Source: Adiantum capillus-veneris (Eukaryota > Streptophyta > Polypodiopsida > Polypodiales > Pteridaceae). Taken from it: 64,000 nt of DNA. Location: contig CM043952.1 of the NCBI GenBank assembly GCA_014529385.2, positions 68,887,370-68,951,369 of the forward strand, given 5' to 3'. This document shows positions 1-11,518 of the stretch, in pieces (positions within the stretch are counted from its first letter, which is position 1; each line of letters begins with the position of its first letter). A model generated the notes under the pieces. That model saw nothing but the letters and a program-made list of their open reading frames with translations. It was not told the origin of the DNA and did no database searches. Position numbers and translations under genes: made by a program.

Positions 1-429
1 AGATGACAGAAGTTGCCTGCAAGCACTCTACCTCTGTAGCTAGGCTCGCTTGCTCTGTTGGCGAAAGAGCAAGTCAAATGGTGGGCTGTGAACAAAAGGC
101 AAAGAGTCGTTGGAGGCCTTCTCTGCCTGAGTACGTCGAGGAAGATGACGATCTCAGTCAAGCAAAAAACCGGGGATGCAAGATGGGTCTGGCGGGATTG
201 GACGGATTGGGAGGTGGGTTTGGCGGGCTGAGGCGAATGGAGGGGCGTTAGGCGGGTAGGACAACGGCCAAGGATGGGTGGGCAATGGGTAGTGGGCAAC
301 GGGTGTGGCAGGAGGCGCACTGGGGGACTTTGCGCAGCAGGTGAGGGCAGAAGGGTGCGCAAGGGCAGGAGGGCCAAGATGGTGAGAGGGGGGATGGCAG
401 CAGCAGCATATCGATTTTACAACTTTTGA
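1..429. other. Unassigned GC-rich DNA at window edge
   Basis: This stretch is richer in G than the rest of the window, especially from 180 to 400, with many GGGC and GGTG runs. A short plus-strand open stretch covers about 3-251, but it has no recognisable domain and its end is glycine-rich low complexity. The stretch stops where the protease homology of element 1 breaks off near 430, so it marks the truncation point of that element. It could hold the edge of a host exon or another repeat; I cannot tell which. Confidence 0.3.
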
Positions 430-2162
430 GATCTGTGGAGAACTTCATGTTGGCAGCCATGCAATCAAACCATCGCGCCCCTAGGATAGCATCCTCATGT
501 AGGAGAGGAGAGATGAAAAAGTATTCTTTGTCAACATAGCTTTGGACATGAAGCCGCAACTTCCCAATCGAGGGAGTAACGGAGGCTTGCTATCCTTGGA
601 AAGCTCTATCAACCGTTACAATATCTCCCATCTCAAAATCTTGAATGTCCGACTTGGTGGTTAGCTCTATTAATATGAAGTTGTGAGTAGAACCAGGGTC
701 AAACAAGATAAAGGCATCATTCTCTCTTACCCTTCCCCAAGCATAGGAGAGGGATGATCCTTTGGAATGAGCATCCTCTTTTGGAGCTGCGATGGTGGAA
801 GCTGTAGGAGTCTCATTGCAAGCATTTTCCTTGGGGCAAGAATGATATCCATGTCCTTGATCCCCACACTTAAAACACTTATGGTCCTTGTTGCAAAAAG
901 ATTCAAGCTCGTTAGGAGAGAGTTTGTTTTTGCCCTTGTAAACTCCCTTCTCCTTGGACCAATTGTTGTTGTTGTTGGAAGTTCCTTGGGAAGCATTTTG
1001 GGCATTGGTTTTTCCCTTTGCATCATTTTTATCTTTGTTTTCCATGGGCTTGACATTCCTTCTAGCCCCTTGTTGGAAATTGATGCGTGAAGCAACCATG
1101 GTGTGATGGATTACTTCAGTGATAGAACCAGGCCGTTGAGAGTTTATTGGGCCATCTCTTCAGGTAATCCCACATAAAATTGTTGCTTTTGCTCGAAGAA
1201 GTCTATCTTTTGGAAGACAGCCGCCATGAGATGTAAATCCCAAAACTTGTCTACATATTTGTGGATAGACTCATGAGAGAGAAGCTTCAAACTGAACCAT
1301 TCGATGAGCACTTTGTCCTTTGCATTGCTTGCAAGGAATTGATTTGTGATGGAATTTCTTAGAGTTTTCCATGTCTTTGGGGCTTTGCCATTGCCAAAAG
1401 GCTAGCCCACCATTGACGAGCCAATTTTTGAAAGTGCATAGATACATCATGTAGCTTGGAGGACTTCGTGAAGCCCTCATCTCCAAAGGCCGCATCAAAT
1501 TTTTGGATGAAGGCCAATAGTTTTTTGCTAGCACCAAAGGTGCCATCATAGGTTCGAAAAGAGATACTTTTTCCTCTCTCTTTGAACATCTTCAGCTTGT
1601 GCGACCTTCGCCATGCGCAAGGTATGATAGATGATATCCTTTCCTTTTGTATTCTCTAGGAGAATAGCCATAGCTTTTGTCAAAAGAGGAGGAAGGTGAA
1701 GAAAAAGGAGAAGAGGGTGACCTATTTCTTGCCCTTTTCCTCCTTTGTTTCCTCTCTTCCCTTTCAGAGTGACGAGGAGAAGGACGATGTGTTGATCTTT
1801 TCCTCTTGGGAGGATTTGGTGATCGTCTAGACCGCCGTCTCCGTGGAGCCACATCTTTTGAGGAACTTAAAGTTTGATTGCTTTCTTGCTCTTTGGATTC
1901 CTCCTTGGTATGGGAGAGAGTCTTATTTTGGGGGTGTCTTCAAGAGGCCTCCTAATCTCTCTCTCTCCTCTTGGAGAGGAAGAGAAATCTTATAAGCGCG
2001 AAGTTGTTGAGTCACTTCGGCTTGCAAAGCAGGGTTGCCTATATCTTGCTGCAACCTAGTAACGAGACAATTGGAGAACATGGGGGCATCATCATTAGCA
2101 CCTTCATGTGAAAAATCAAAGTTATCAATTTTCATTCTACTCTCTTGGTTATTGTCAGTCAT
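430..2162 (-). pseudogene. gag-protease remnant of element 1
   Basis: The gag start is placed at 2162 because MTDNNQES aligns with the starts in elements 2 (MAHNNKES) and 3 (MVDNNQER). Next comes the N-terminal segment NFDF-x-HE, a Ser/Arg/Lys-rich linker (about 1590-1850), then the capsid-like part in several frames. The nucleocapsid has one CCHC knuckle, CFKCGDQGHGYHSC, at 836-877. The aspartic protease motif FDPGSTHNF lies near 675-700, and the protease tail (HVQSYVDKE, EDAILGARWF) is at about 430-559. DPG replaces the textbook DSG/DTG, as in all the chromoviruses here. Frameshifts separate these blocks, so it is non-functional. The homology ends inside the protease-RT linker just after AANMKFS. 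Confidence 0.8.
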
Positions 2163-2537
2163 GTTAACAAAATTTTTGTATTTACTTAGTGTATGCTTTG
2201 GCAATTCAAAACCTTAGTTGCTTGGCACTTAACTATCTACACCCATGGCTCAAAGTGGTTAATCATAGAGAGCAGTGGAGTGGGTCTAATATTGCAGAAT
2301 TGCCGAGGGCTAGCTCCTTTCGGACTTCTTATGTCTCAATAATGGTAAAGCCGTAGGCAAGTCTAAAAAGACCCCATTATTAAGTCCAAAGCTCCCGAGG
2401 TGTGCACCATATCCCACAAAGTGAGCTCAACAAAACCAATAATAGATACCATTCCCACTTATCCTAATATAATTAACCAAATCGACCATTTAAACTTAAG
2501 GACATCTCTTCTTAAGCAAGAAAAGAGAAACCAAATT

Positions 2538-2551
2538 CTCTGATGATACCA
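2538..2551 (-). other. Primer binding site of element 1 (initiator Met tRNA type)
   Basis: Immediately inside the LTR, the complement reads TGGTATCATCAGAG. This is the usual TGGTATCAGAG site complementary to the 3' end of initiator tRNA-Met, with a three-base insertion. The insertion would weaken primer pairing. Confidence 0.65.
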
Positions 2552-2552
2552 A

Positions 2553-4394
2553 TGTAATGGAAATGGCCTATTAACTTTGAGAATAGCGGAAATTAGAGAA
2601 AGTACTTTTGGGAAATTACTTTGAGAGCAAAGTGGGTGAACCTAATTGATGGTAGCAACATAAACATAGCATTTAGTTAACTTGGCATGAACAATACTTT
2701 GGCAAGAGAGAGAGTTTAGAGAATATGACAACAGTTGAGGACCGGATTTATGTGGAATCGGTCCCCCCTCCAATAGGCATTTGTATTATAGTTTCTCCCA
2801 TCAAGAGAGACTTGTTAGAACACAATCTTTGCATTCCTTGTGACCTAGGTGATGCAATGAAGATGGAAAGATTCATGCATCACGATCATAACATAAACTT
2901 TGTGGAAATCATAAACTATCCCAAGCCTCAGTCCCAAACCTCAAACACCTTCAAAGGTGGAGAGAGCTAGTAGGAAATGAGGGTAGGGAAGAGGAAGAAG
3001 AAATATTTCATAGGAGAAATAATTAGTTTCTCACTTATCATCACTCTTCTTGCTAGCATACATAATAGCATAGTAATGAAGATGGAAAGATTAAGCATTG
3101 AAGCATCACTCTTGGTTGGATTTGCATTCCATAGGCAAGAGTGTTGGTGTAGGCTCTCAACCTCTCTACTTGCTTGGAGAAGGAGAGGGAACTCTTGCAC
3201 TTTGCACAATACACAATGTGTGTGTGTGTGTTTGTGGGAGATTATATCCCTCAAGCATGCCCCCTACTTGCTTAGGTCAATCCCCCCTTGTAGGGTGAAA
3301 GCGTGGTTTGGTGGTACAAAAAAAGGACCTATTTTACTTCTACCAATGAAAAAGTGGGGACGTTAAAATTTTTGTAGTTTAGGTCAAAACTTTTCGGACC
3401 TTGTGTTTTTAGATTCTTCTTTTGAAGATCTATCCATTGATATATAGTATGATAGGTAGTTTTTCATGTGACATGTAGAAATTGTAGCTCAAAGATTTGT
3501 CAAAGGTGCTGTCAAGGACAATCCTTTTTGTACCACCAAAGCATGCTTTTAGCCTGTAGCTCATGCTTGAAGCTCATTGGACCCCTCAGGCCTAGCCAAT
3601 CACAAGCAGGCATACTAGTCTTGGGACAAGTGTCCCCCTTTCCCCTTGGAGAGAGTGGACTTGCTAAATAATAAATCAATAAATTAAAAAAACGAATTTA
3701 TCATTGGACTCCTTGGGTGGCCAACTAATAGGCTTTAGGCACACCATGACGGCAACATGAGGAGTAACTTGACAAGTGTCCCTTTTGCTTTCTTTGTACA
3801 AAGCTTGACTTGTGTGAGTGTGTGTGTGTGTGTGTGTTATCTCTCATCCCCCCTCTTGTAGATCTCACCCCCTCCTTTTAGGGATTTATGATTGAATTTT
3901 TCACACCTTACCTCAAGCACCTTAGTTAGCAAGCAGCACCTCAAGCTTGGGTGGTGTTCCCACAAGAACCTCAAGCTCTCTAGTCGGCAAAGCACAAGAA
4001 GCACCTTAGTCAAGAACAAGCACGTCAAGCACCTTAGTCAGCAAGTTAGACAAGCAACTCAAGCACCTTAGTCATCAAGCACGACAAGAACCTCAAGCAC
4101 ATTAAGCTTGGGCCAGGTTCATCCCTAGCTTACCTAACATCAAAGGAATTTTTAGAACTAACCTTTTTAGGTCTTCAATGAAGCTAACTCTAAGGTCTTT
4201 AAGCTCCATTGGTTAGCCTTGCTCTTTGACATACCATCTCTCATTTGGGCCCCTTTACCATTGGCCCCGTGTTGAGATAGAGCTATAAGCACATGTCTAT
4301 ATCCTAACCCTTGTTCCCGTTTATTCTCCCACATTAAATGATTAGTTTAATATGAGAAATCATTTGGGTTGGTTAGATATTAGATTTTATGACA
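2553..4394 (-). repeat. 5' LTR of element 1 (family A, about 1.84 kb)
   Basis: On the minus strand it begins TGTCATAAAATC and ends CCATTACA, directly followed by the primer binding site. Much of it aligns by eye with the LTRs of elements 2 and 3: the block with the GGTCCCCCCTCC run near 2760, the TTTCTCCCATCAAGAGAG block, the TG repeat at about 3817-3836, and the CAAGCACCTTAGTCA-type minisatellite at 3900-4110. A shorter TG run lies near 3219-3232. The LTR is long for a chromovirus. I do not see an unambiguous TATA box. Confidence 0.85.
3900..4110. repeat. Degenerate AAGCACCTTAGTCA minisatellite in LTR U3
   Basis: The motif CTCAAGCACCTTAGT with variants (AGCACGACAAG, AGTCAGCAAG) recurs about every 25-35 bases. 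The same block appears in the LTR of element 2 at about 13258-13375, with a different number and order of units. It is therefore part of the LTR and varies in copy number between family members. Confidence 0.65.
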
Positions 4395-5000
4395 TACTCC
4401 TTATTGTTTATCTTGTTGGTGGGCATGGCTGCTATGCACAACAAGGGATCAAGCTCTTCCAATGGAATATGGATTGACTCCTCCACTTTAGTGATGTTCC
4501 TTGCCTTGAATTTTGCAACATCCAAGATCTCTTTTATTTCAACCCTCTCCACATCCTGGACATTCACAACTGCTGTATTTTGTAGAAAATTGGTCTCTCC
4601 TTCCTCTACTGGAATAAGAGTAAAAAAGAGCAAAAATGCTGTATGTTTAATCACAAGCTTGTAACCATGCCTTCCATGCAATTGACAGGGGTTATGGAGC
4701 CTCTTCCAATCATCTTGGAGTAATGCCAACTTCTTGGAGCTGTGCTTGGTGTTAAATTCCTTGCTTAAAAAATATCATTAAAGTGTACAAAGTTGTCAAG
4801 CTTGTGCTCACTGGTAAGGTCAGCTAAAATCTTTTAATAGTCACTAATTTCATTGTTGAACCCTTCCAAAAATCTCTCCAGATCAAAAGGAACATTAAAG
4901 ATTTCTTTCACATAGGCAAACTTAGACAATTGTTTGACTTGGTATAGTAGCTCCATTAATCTGTCATCACATGTCTCCTCAACCTCTTCAATATCAAGAC
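4395..5000 (-). pseudogene. Unidentified protein pseudogene cut by element 1
   Basis: The minus strand from about 5000 down to 4395 reads as a decayed protein sequence with two or three in-frame stops and at least one frameshift. Readable pieces are LLYQVKQLSKFAYVKEIF, FDLERFLEGFNNEISDY, LADLTSEHKLDNFVHF and EEGETNFLQNTAVVNVQDVE. The reading frame is interrupted by the LTR end of element 1 at 4394. I do not recognise the family. It could be the gag or linker region of another retrotransposon, or a processed host-gene fragment. The amphipathic, charged composition looks like real coding sequence rather than chance. Confidence 0.4.
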
Positions 5001-5120
5001 CTTCCAAACTCTTTCTAGTAGTAAACGTTTTTGCACAAAAAGAAAAAAAGAAAACTTCAAATTGTTATTTGCCTGACAAAAGTACTGGTCTAACTCACCC
5101 TCAAACAATGATAGCGATAT

Positions 5121-5850
5121 GTCCTCTCTATGCAAAAAATAGAGCACACAAAACGCTATCCGAGTGTTCTATTTTTGCATACATATGGCACCATATCATT
5201 ATATAAAAAGAATCACTTGTTTGTAGCATTGTGTCTTCGCTATGCAAAATTAGAGCACTTGGACGACCATCCGTGTGCTCTAATTTTTCATAAGGACGAC
5301 ATAACCTTAAAGTAATCATACTTCTTCTTTGTGACATTCTGTCATCCCTATGCAAAAATAGAGCACATGGAAGTCTATCTAGGTGTTCTATTTTTGCGTA
5401 CTGGCAACACCATATCATTATAGAAAAAGCATCATTGGTTTATAGAATTATGTCCTTGCTATGCAAAAGTAGAGCACTCAGACGACCATCGATGTGCTCT
5501 AATTCCGCATACGGGTGACATAAACTTAAAGAAATCACACTTCTTTTTTGTGACATAGTGTCTTTCCTATGCAACAATGAGCACAAGGAAGGCTAATCAG
5601 GTGTCCTTTTTTTTCATACGGACAACACCATACCATTATAAAAAAGAATTTCTTATCTATGACATTTGTGTCTTTGCTATACAAAAATAAAGTAGTCGAA
5701 AGGCAGTCCGAATGCACTATTTTCGCATACAGACGATAGTATACATCTTATCAAAATATAGGGCCTCAATTATAACATTGTGTCTTTGCTATGTGAAAAT
5801 AGAGCACCCAGAGGGCCGTCCAAGTACTCTATTCCTGCATATGGACGACA
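5121..5850. repeat. Tandem array of ~110 bp monomers, each with a long inverted repeat
   Basis: Seven copies of TATGCAAAAATAGAGCAC start at about 5130, 5241, 5349, 5460, 5569, 5679 and 5789 (spacing 108-111). Each is followed some 16 bases later by its imperfect reverse complement, GTGCTCTATTTTTGCATA. Spacers alternate: units 1, 3 and 5 carry CACCATATCATTATA, while units 2 and 4 carry GACATAA-CTTAAAG-AATCA. The array is therefore dimeric, with a higher-order period of about 220 bp. No coding potential is seen. Confidence 0.85.
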
Positions 5851-6334
5851 TGAGCACAAAGGAAAGGAAATCACCAAAAAAAGCCTCGAATAAAATTGGT
5901 TACCTTTATGTTTTTGTAGATACATTTTGAGCTCTTTAGCTTTGAAATGTGTTAAAAACAAATTCACAAAATACATCGGTTTGATGTGAAAATGCTATAT
6001 ATAGCTCCTCTAACGTCTATAAATAGAATGCTAGCGTGTCAATCATGCACCTTGGGACACGTACCCAATGGTCAAATCCATGCATTGCAAATCATGCAAA
6101 TTTAAAATTTACCTAGGTAAGTGTGCACTATTATATATACAAGCCCTTGCACTCGAAAAAGGTTTTTGGAAATCTTTTTCTATTCTATCCAACGCGGACC
6201 TTCACATTTCCTCCATACGTTTTCTATTCTATCCAGCGCGGACCTTCACATTCCCTCCATTTCCTCAATTCAAACATTTGGATTCTCGTCAAAATGTAAC
6301 ACGTTGTACAAACCTGTTGTCTCTATGCAAAATT
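5851..6334. other. Unassigned AT-rich DNA with a 44 bp direct duplication
   Basis: There is no coding or transposon homology here. A block starting TTTTCTATTCTATCCA is present twice in tandem, at about 6176 and 6220 (period 44), and includes CGCGGACCTTCACATT. The stretch ends where the LTR stub of element 2 begins. Confidence 0.4.
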
Positions 6335-6433
6335 ATATATTCTTACTCTAGTTCCCATTCATTTTCCCACATTAAATGATTAGTTCAATATGAGAAAATC
6401 ATTTGGGATAGGTAGATATTAGATTTTTGGACA
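6335..6433 (-). repeat. Truncated 3' LTR stub of element 2
   Basis: The plus strand GTTCCCATTCATTTTCCC to GATATTAGATTTTTGGACA matches the outer end of the right-hand LTR at 13590-13680. Only the first ~100 bases of U3 (complement TGTCCAAAAATCTAAT…) are kept, and the rest of the LTR is missing to the left. Confidence 0.75.
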
Positions 6434-6447
6434 TTACCTCTCTCTTG
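6434..6447 (-). other. Polypurine tract of element 2
   Basis: The complement reads AAGAGAGAGGTAA directly before the LTR start. The same tract precedes the 3' LTRs of elements 3 (24131-24145) and 4 (29322-29336). It primes plus-strand DNA synthesis. Confidence 0.65.
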
Positions 6448-6789
6448 AAACCATAGTAGTCCTCGACTATGAGGTAGAAAAGATACAGCCTTTGTAATTA
6501 GTCTATGTTTCTTAGCGGGTAGAGTATCCCTTTTTACTCTACGACATCAGCCCAGAATGGATGACTAATCCATTTTGTGCTTAGGAGATTTAGCTTTTGC
6601 AAGAATGTCTGCTCTTTAGTCCATATCATACTCCCAAAGTAGAGTGATAAATTCTACTTGGTGTTTGTGAGACGTCATCACAAACATGATTCTAAGCATG
6701 CATATTACTTAAGTTTCTGCACAATAAAAAGATTATTAGTCTTATCAGACAAAAGTGTTGTTCATTTAAAAAGAATTTACATTTTCTAA

Positions 6790-9560
6790 CTCTAGTGTAG
6801 CATTGTCGGCATTGACAAGGTTCATTCTATCCTTAAGCTGTGTTCCTTACATCCATCAAGCATCTTCAAAAGGATAATTTTTTTAATTTAATAAGATATC
6901 GTCAGATAATCTTACCATGTCTTAGTACCTTGTCTTCATGTCAAAGGATGGATTCGAGGTGGAGCACCTCGTCTTAATCTTCGATCTCGGGCGGGTCCTC
7001 AATTATTGGTTCTCTTGGTGGGTCTCCTTTGTAAGGCTTAATTAAGATCACATGAAAAGCATTGTGCATGAGCCAATGATTAGGCAACTTAGTGGATAGT
7101 CCATATCATTGATTAGTTTTAAGATTTGAAAAGGACCACAATATGCTTTTGTTAGCTTAGCATAATACTTTTGGTGGCCCGTAGGATTTTTGTCCATAGT
7201 TTGCCTCAATTGAGCCTTGGAAAACTTGGGTAGGACCCAATCATTCTCCTTGAAAGATAAGGACCTTAAGTGCTTGTTAGCAGTATCTTTTTCCTTTGTT
7301 GTGAGATGGATATAGCCTCCTTAATCTTTTGAAAAGATTCTTGTAGGTCTCAACTATACTCATCTTAGCAGTGAAGATCTTCCCATGTACCTTAAGTAGA
7401 AAGGGACTTTTAGGTCTTCCCTCAATGATCTTGAAAGGAGACTTCCCTATAGTAGTATGGATAGTGTTATTATACACATACTCTATAAGGGGTAGGTATT
7501 TCTCCCATTGTGAGAGTTGATCTACTTCTATAACATAGGTCTTGAGCAGATCTAGAATCGTAAGGTTAGCTATTTCACTTTGGCCATCCATTTGTGGGTG
7601 GCCGAAGCTAAATTTAACCTTGCTCCTAGATTTTCAAAGATACTTTTCCAAAAATTATTTGTCATTCTAGGATCTCTATCTGACACTATGGATGTTGGAT
7701 CCATGGTGTTTGAAAATCTGGCAACTATTGACCATATTCCCATATTCCCATGGATAGACTTGGGAAATCCAACGATAAAATCCATGGATATGCTCTCCCA
7801 TGGTGAATTAGGTATTGGCAATGGCTAGAGTAATTCAGGTTGCTTCCCTCTATCATATTTGGTCTTTTGGCATACCGAGGGCATACTACACATTTTGAAA
7901 CATACTGTATGTCTACTTTCATAGTAGGCCAATTTAAATACGTCTTTACTCCTTGAAGAGTAGGTTGAATCCCTCTATGCCCCACATAGGGAGGAGCATG
8001 GGATTCATACATTACTTTCTCAACAAAGGGAGTAATTAAAGCATAGCCTATTTCCATGGAGAAGATAACCATCCTGCAAGGTGAACGTTTATTCTTTCTT
8101 CCCTAAGGCAAGGGCTGGAATTATATCCTTGAAATGAGGATCGGTAGCATACTCATCTATCATAGAAGATAGATCATTGTGAGTTGTTATAGACACTGCA
8201 TTTATTCTTGTTCGTCTTGATAGTGCATCAGCCACTTGATTGTGCTTACCAACAATATGAGCAATATGAAAATTAAATTGCAAAAGAAAATTTTCCCACC
8301 TCATTTGTTTGTTGAAAACCTTAGTCTTCATCCTGAAGTACTTTAAGACTTTAGTGATCCGTTTGTATGATGAATGGAGTCCCCAAAAGATAGTGCTTAC
8401 ATGTGTCAACAAGGGCATGTAGAATAGCTAGTAGCTCCTTTTTATATATGCGTAACACTCACTCTTCAGAATTGAGTCTTCGACTCTCATATGCTATGGA
8501 ATCCCCTTCTTGAAGCAAGACTGCTCCAAGAAAACCTCCACAAGCATCACATTGAACCTCAAATGTTTTGAGAGATCCAGTAAAGTAAGCACATGTTGAG
8601 AGTAATTTTTTCTTTGAGATTGTCAAAAGAATTTTTCTCTTTTGCAGTCCATGTATACTAACATTCTTTTTTTTTGTCATGTAATGGTCCTGCTATTTGT
8701 GAGAATTTTTCTATGAAGCGTCTATAGTATGCACACATATCAAATAAAGCTTTGTAGCTCATGTAGATTCCTTGGATTAGGCCATCCTTTTATTACCTCT
8801 AAATTTGTTGGATCCATACGGATACCATTTTGAGAGATAATGTGACCTAAGTATTGAATCTCTTAAAGGAAAAATTCAGTCTTCTTTTGATTAATGAAAA
8901 CTTTATTCTCCCTCAAAGTTTGAAAGATTACCTGGAGGTGTTGCTTATGCTCCTCAAGATTGCAGTCGATGATGATATCATCAAAGAATACTGTAGTGAA
9001 CTTATGGTAGGTCCTAAAAAAGTTCTTCATTAAGCGGTTGAATGGGGCCAGAGACTTTCTCAAGCCAAAAGGCATGACAAGATATTCATAAAGATTAAAT
9101 GTTGTACGAAATAATATCTTCATTGGCTATCCTTATTTGATAATAGCCACTTTTAAGGTCAGCCCTACTGAAGTAGGTAGAGCCTTGTAGTTTATCAAAC
9201 AGATCTTCTACCCATGGCATGATTTTTTTTTTTTGAATAGTGATCTTATTTAGTGCTCTATAGTCAACACACATACTGTATGTGCCGTCTTTCTTTTTCA
9301 CTAAAAGGACTAGTGAACAAAAGGGAGAGGATCTAGGACTCACCATCCCCTTATCCACCAGTTCATGTACTTTCTTCATAATCTCCTCTTGTTGAACTTG
9401 GGAAACTCGATAAGGAGGCTTATTAGGTGATGAGTTCCTAGGTTGAAGCTCTATTCTATTGTCATCATCCCCTCGTTTTGGAGAGAACTCTCTAGGGATG
9501 TCATTGATAAAAACATCTTGGAATCCATTTAGGAAATTAGAAAACTCTAAATCCTCTTGA
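6790..9560 (-). pseudogene. pol remnant of element 2 (RT, RNase H, integrase, chromodomain)
   Basis: Reading leftwards, RT lies at about 9560-8700: SSPFCSLVLL, MCVDYRALNKITI, LFDKLQGSTYFSRADLKSGY, and the catalytic FFDDIII near 8960. RNase H follows at about 8680-8090 (FEVQCDACGGFLGAVLLQEG, then VGKHNQVADALSRR). The integrase has its HHCC finger around 7880-8010 (ESHAPPYVGHRG, CVVCPR) and the core at about 7830-7280 (MDFIVGFPKS, SDRDPRM, DGQSEIANLT). The chromodomain tail (about 7060-6790) is heavily decayed. Blocks switch frame many times. The finger has lost one knuckle residue context (CPRYAKR where relatives have CQKTK). Confidence 0.8.
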
Positions 9561-9580
9561 TTTCTACCATTTTCATTGGA

Positions 9581-11518
9581 TTAAACATTAGGATCATTTA
9601 CGGATTCTTTAACAAAAATCATATACACAAAAATTGAACTTTTCATTGACTTATCAAAAGCAAGAGTATTTACAATGGGTATAGTACGGCCCAGCTTATT
9701 AGCATCTATGTACACGTTTTTTTTCTTGTAGCTGAAATAAATTCTCCTTCTAGAGAACTTTATATTGGCAGCCATGTGGTTGAACCATGGTGCCCCTAGG
9801 ATAACATCCTTATATTGGAGATGGGATATGAAAAAGTCCACTTTGTCAACATAGCTTTGGACATGAGGCCTCAATTTTCCAATCAAGGGAGTAACTGCGG
9901 CTTCTTGTCCCTTGAAAGCTCCATCAGCCTTAATGGTGTCTCCCATCTCATGAGCTTGTATGCCTAACATAATGTCCAACTCCATTAATATGAAGTTGTA
10001 ATAAGTAGAGCCATGGTCAAAAAGGATAAAGGCATCATGCTCCCTCACCTTTTCCCAAGCATAGGAAAGGGATGATTCTTTGCAATGAGTATCCTCTTTT
10101 GGAGCTTCAAGCATGGAAGTTCTAGGAGTCTCATTGGGTGTATTTCTTTTGGGGCAACAATGATAGTCATGTCCTTGCTCCCCACACTTGAAACATTTAT
10201 GATCTTTGCAAAAAGCCTCTAACTCTTCAATTGAGAGTTTATTTTTACCTTTGTAAACTCTTTTCTCCTTAGTCTTGTTGTTGTTATTGTTGTTGTTGTT
10301 CCTAGAATTTCCTTGGGAAGAATTTTGAGCATTGTTCTTCCCTCTAGGTTCATTTTGATCTCTAGTTTCCATGGGCTTAAAATTCCTTTTATCCCCTTGT
10401 TGGAAATTGATTCATGAAGCAATAATAGAATGGTGCATCACTTTAGTGATAGCCCTAGTCCTTTGAGAGTTGACATACTCAGCCATATCTTCAAGTAGTC
10501 CCACAAAGAATTGTTGATTTTGTTTGGCGAATTCTATCTTTTGGTAGACTATAGCTTTGAGATGTAAATTCCAAAACTTGTCCATATACTTGTGGATATA
10601 CTCATTGGGAGATAGCTTCAAACTTTGCCATTCGGTAAGTAATTTGTCTTTGGCATTGCTTGGTAGACTGTAGCTTTGAGATGTAGATCCCAAAACTTGT
10701 CCACATACTTATGGATAGACTCATTGGGCGATAGGTTCAAACTTTTCCATTCGGTAAGTACTTTGTCTTTGGTAGCGCTTGAAACTGCTTCATTATCGAA
10801 ACTTGTAGAGTTTTCCATGTCTTTGGATATTTTCCATTATCTTGTAGACTAGCCCACCATTTTCTGGCAGACTTCTGGAAATGCATAGCTACATGGTGTA
10901 TCTTAGAGGACTCCATGAAGCCATCATCTCCAAAGGCCGCATCAAATTGCTAGATGAAGGCCAAAACTTTGTTTTTAGCACCAAAGATGCCATCATAGAT
11001 GAGAAAAGAGATTCTCTTTCCTCCCTCCTTGAACTTCTTAAGCTTGTAGGACCTTTTCCAAGCAGCATAGGATTTGTGATGTCCTCTTCTCTTGTACTCT
11101 CTAGGAGAAAAAACATTGCTTTCATTGGAAGATAAGGAAGATGATGAAGATGGAGAAGAGGGTGACCTCTTTCTCGCCTTTTTATTCTTTTGATTCCTCT
11201 CTTGCTTCTTCCAAAAAACATGGAGATTCAATTATTTCTCTTTCATTAAATTCTTCCTCTTCTCTCCACTTGAGAGATTCTTCTTTTGGAAGTCTCTACA
11301 AGAGGCTTCTTAGGCTCTCTCTCTTCTTGGGGAGTTTGGAGAATCCCATGGGTGCGAAGTTGTTGGGCAACTTTAGCTTGTAAAGCGGGGTTGGCCGTGG
11401 CTTGTTGCAACCTAGTAACCAGATAGTTCACAAACACGGGGGCATCATTAGTAGTATCTTCATGTGCAAAATCAAAGTCGTCAATATTTATTCTACTCTC
11501 TTTATTATTGTGAGCCAT
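9581..11518 (-). pseudogene. gag-protease remnant of element 2
   Basis: The start at 11518 (MAHNNKES) matches the other chromovirus gags. A basic Ser-rich linker follows (about 10900-11250), then the capsid-like part and the CCHC knuckle CFKCGEQGHDYHCC near 10150-10195. The protease motif is FDHGSTYYNF (DHG, with an extra Tyr) near 10000, so the active-site loop is altered. The longest open block, 9581-10372, covers nucleocapsid, protease and the linker to RT. A 119 bp tandem duplication at 10543-10780 shifts the capsid frame. Confidence 0.8.
10543..10780 (-). repeat. 119 bp tandem duplication inside gag of element 2
   Basis: Two adjacent copies begin GGTAGACT at 10543 and 10662 on the plus strand. 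Both encode the same capsid segment (KDK-LTEW-SL-LSPNE-IHKY-DKFW). They differ at about ten positions. The unit is not a multiple of three, so the duplication alone breaks the frame. Confidence 0.8.

Larger units (their letters stand above)
430..4394 (-). mobile_element. Element 1: truncated Ty3 chromovirus-type retrotransposon, family A LTR
   Basis: On the minus strand the order is LTR (2553-4394), primer binding site, gag, then protease, and the homology stops abruptly near 430. Reverse transcriptase, RNase H, integrase and the 3' LTR are missing. The element therefore keeps only about the first 40% of its expected length. Relatives in the same window (elements 2 and 3) share the gag N-terminus, the single zinc knuckle and the LTR sequence. 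The right-hand end (…TTATGACA, complement TGTCATAA…) lies exactly where an unrelated pseudogene reading frame at 4395-5000 is cut, so this was the insertion target. No target-site duplication can be checked because the left end is lost. Confidence 0.85.

Noticed and set aside
3-251. Possible host exon at the window start
   Set aside because: No recognisable domain, no splice context that can be judged, and a low-complexity glycine-rich end.
5121-5850. Regularly spaced repeats resembling a CRISPR array
   Set aside because: Units are 110 bp, degenerate, with related spacers and inverted repeats; the window is plant retrotransposon DNA.
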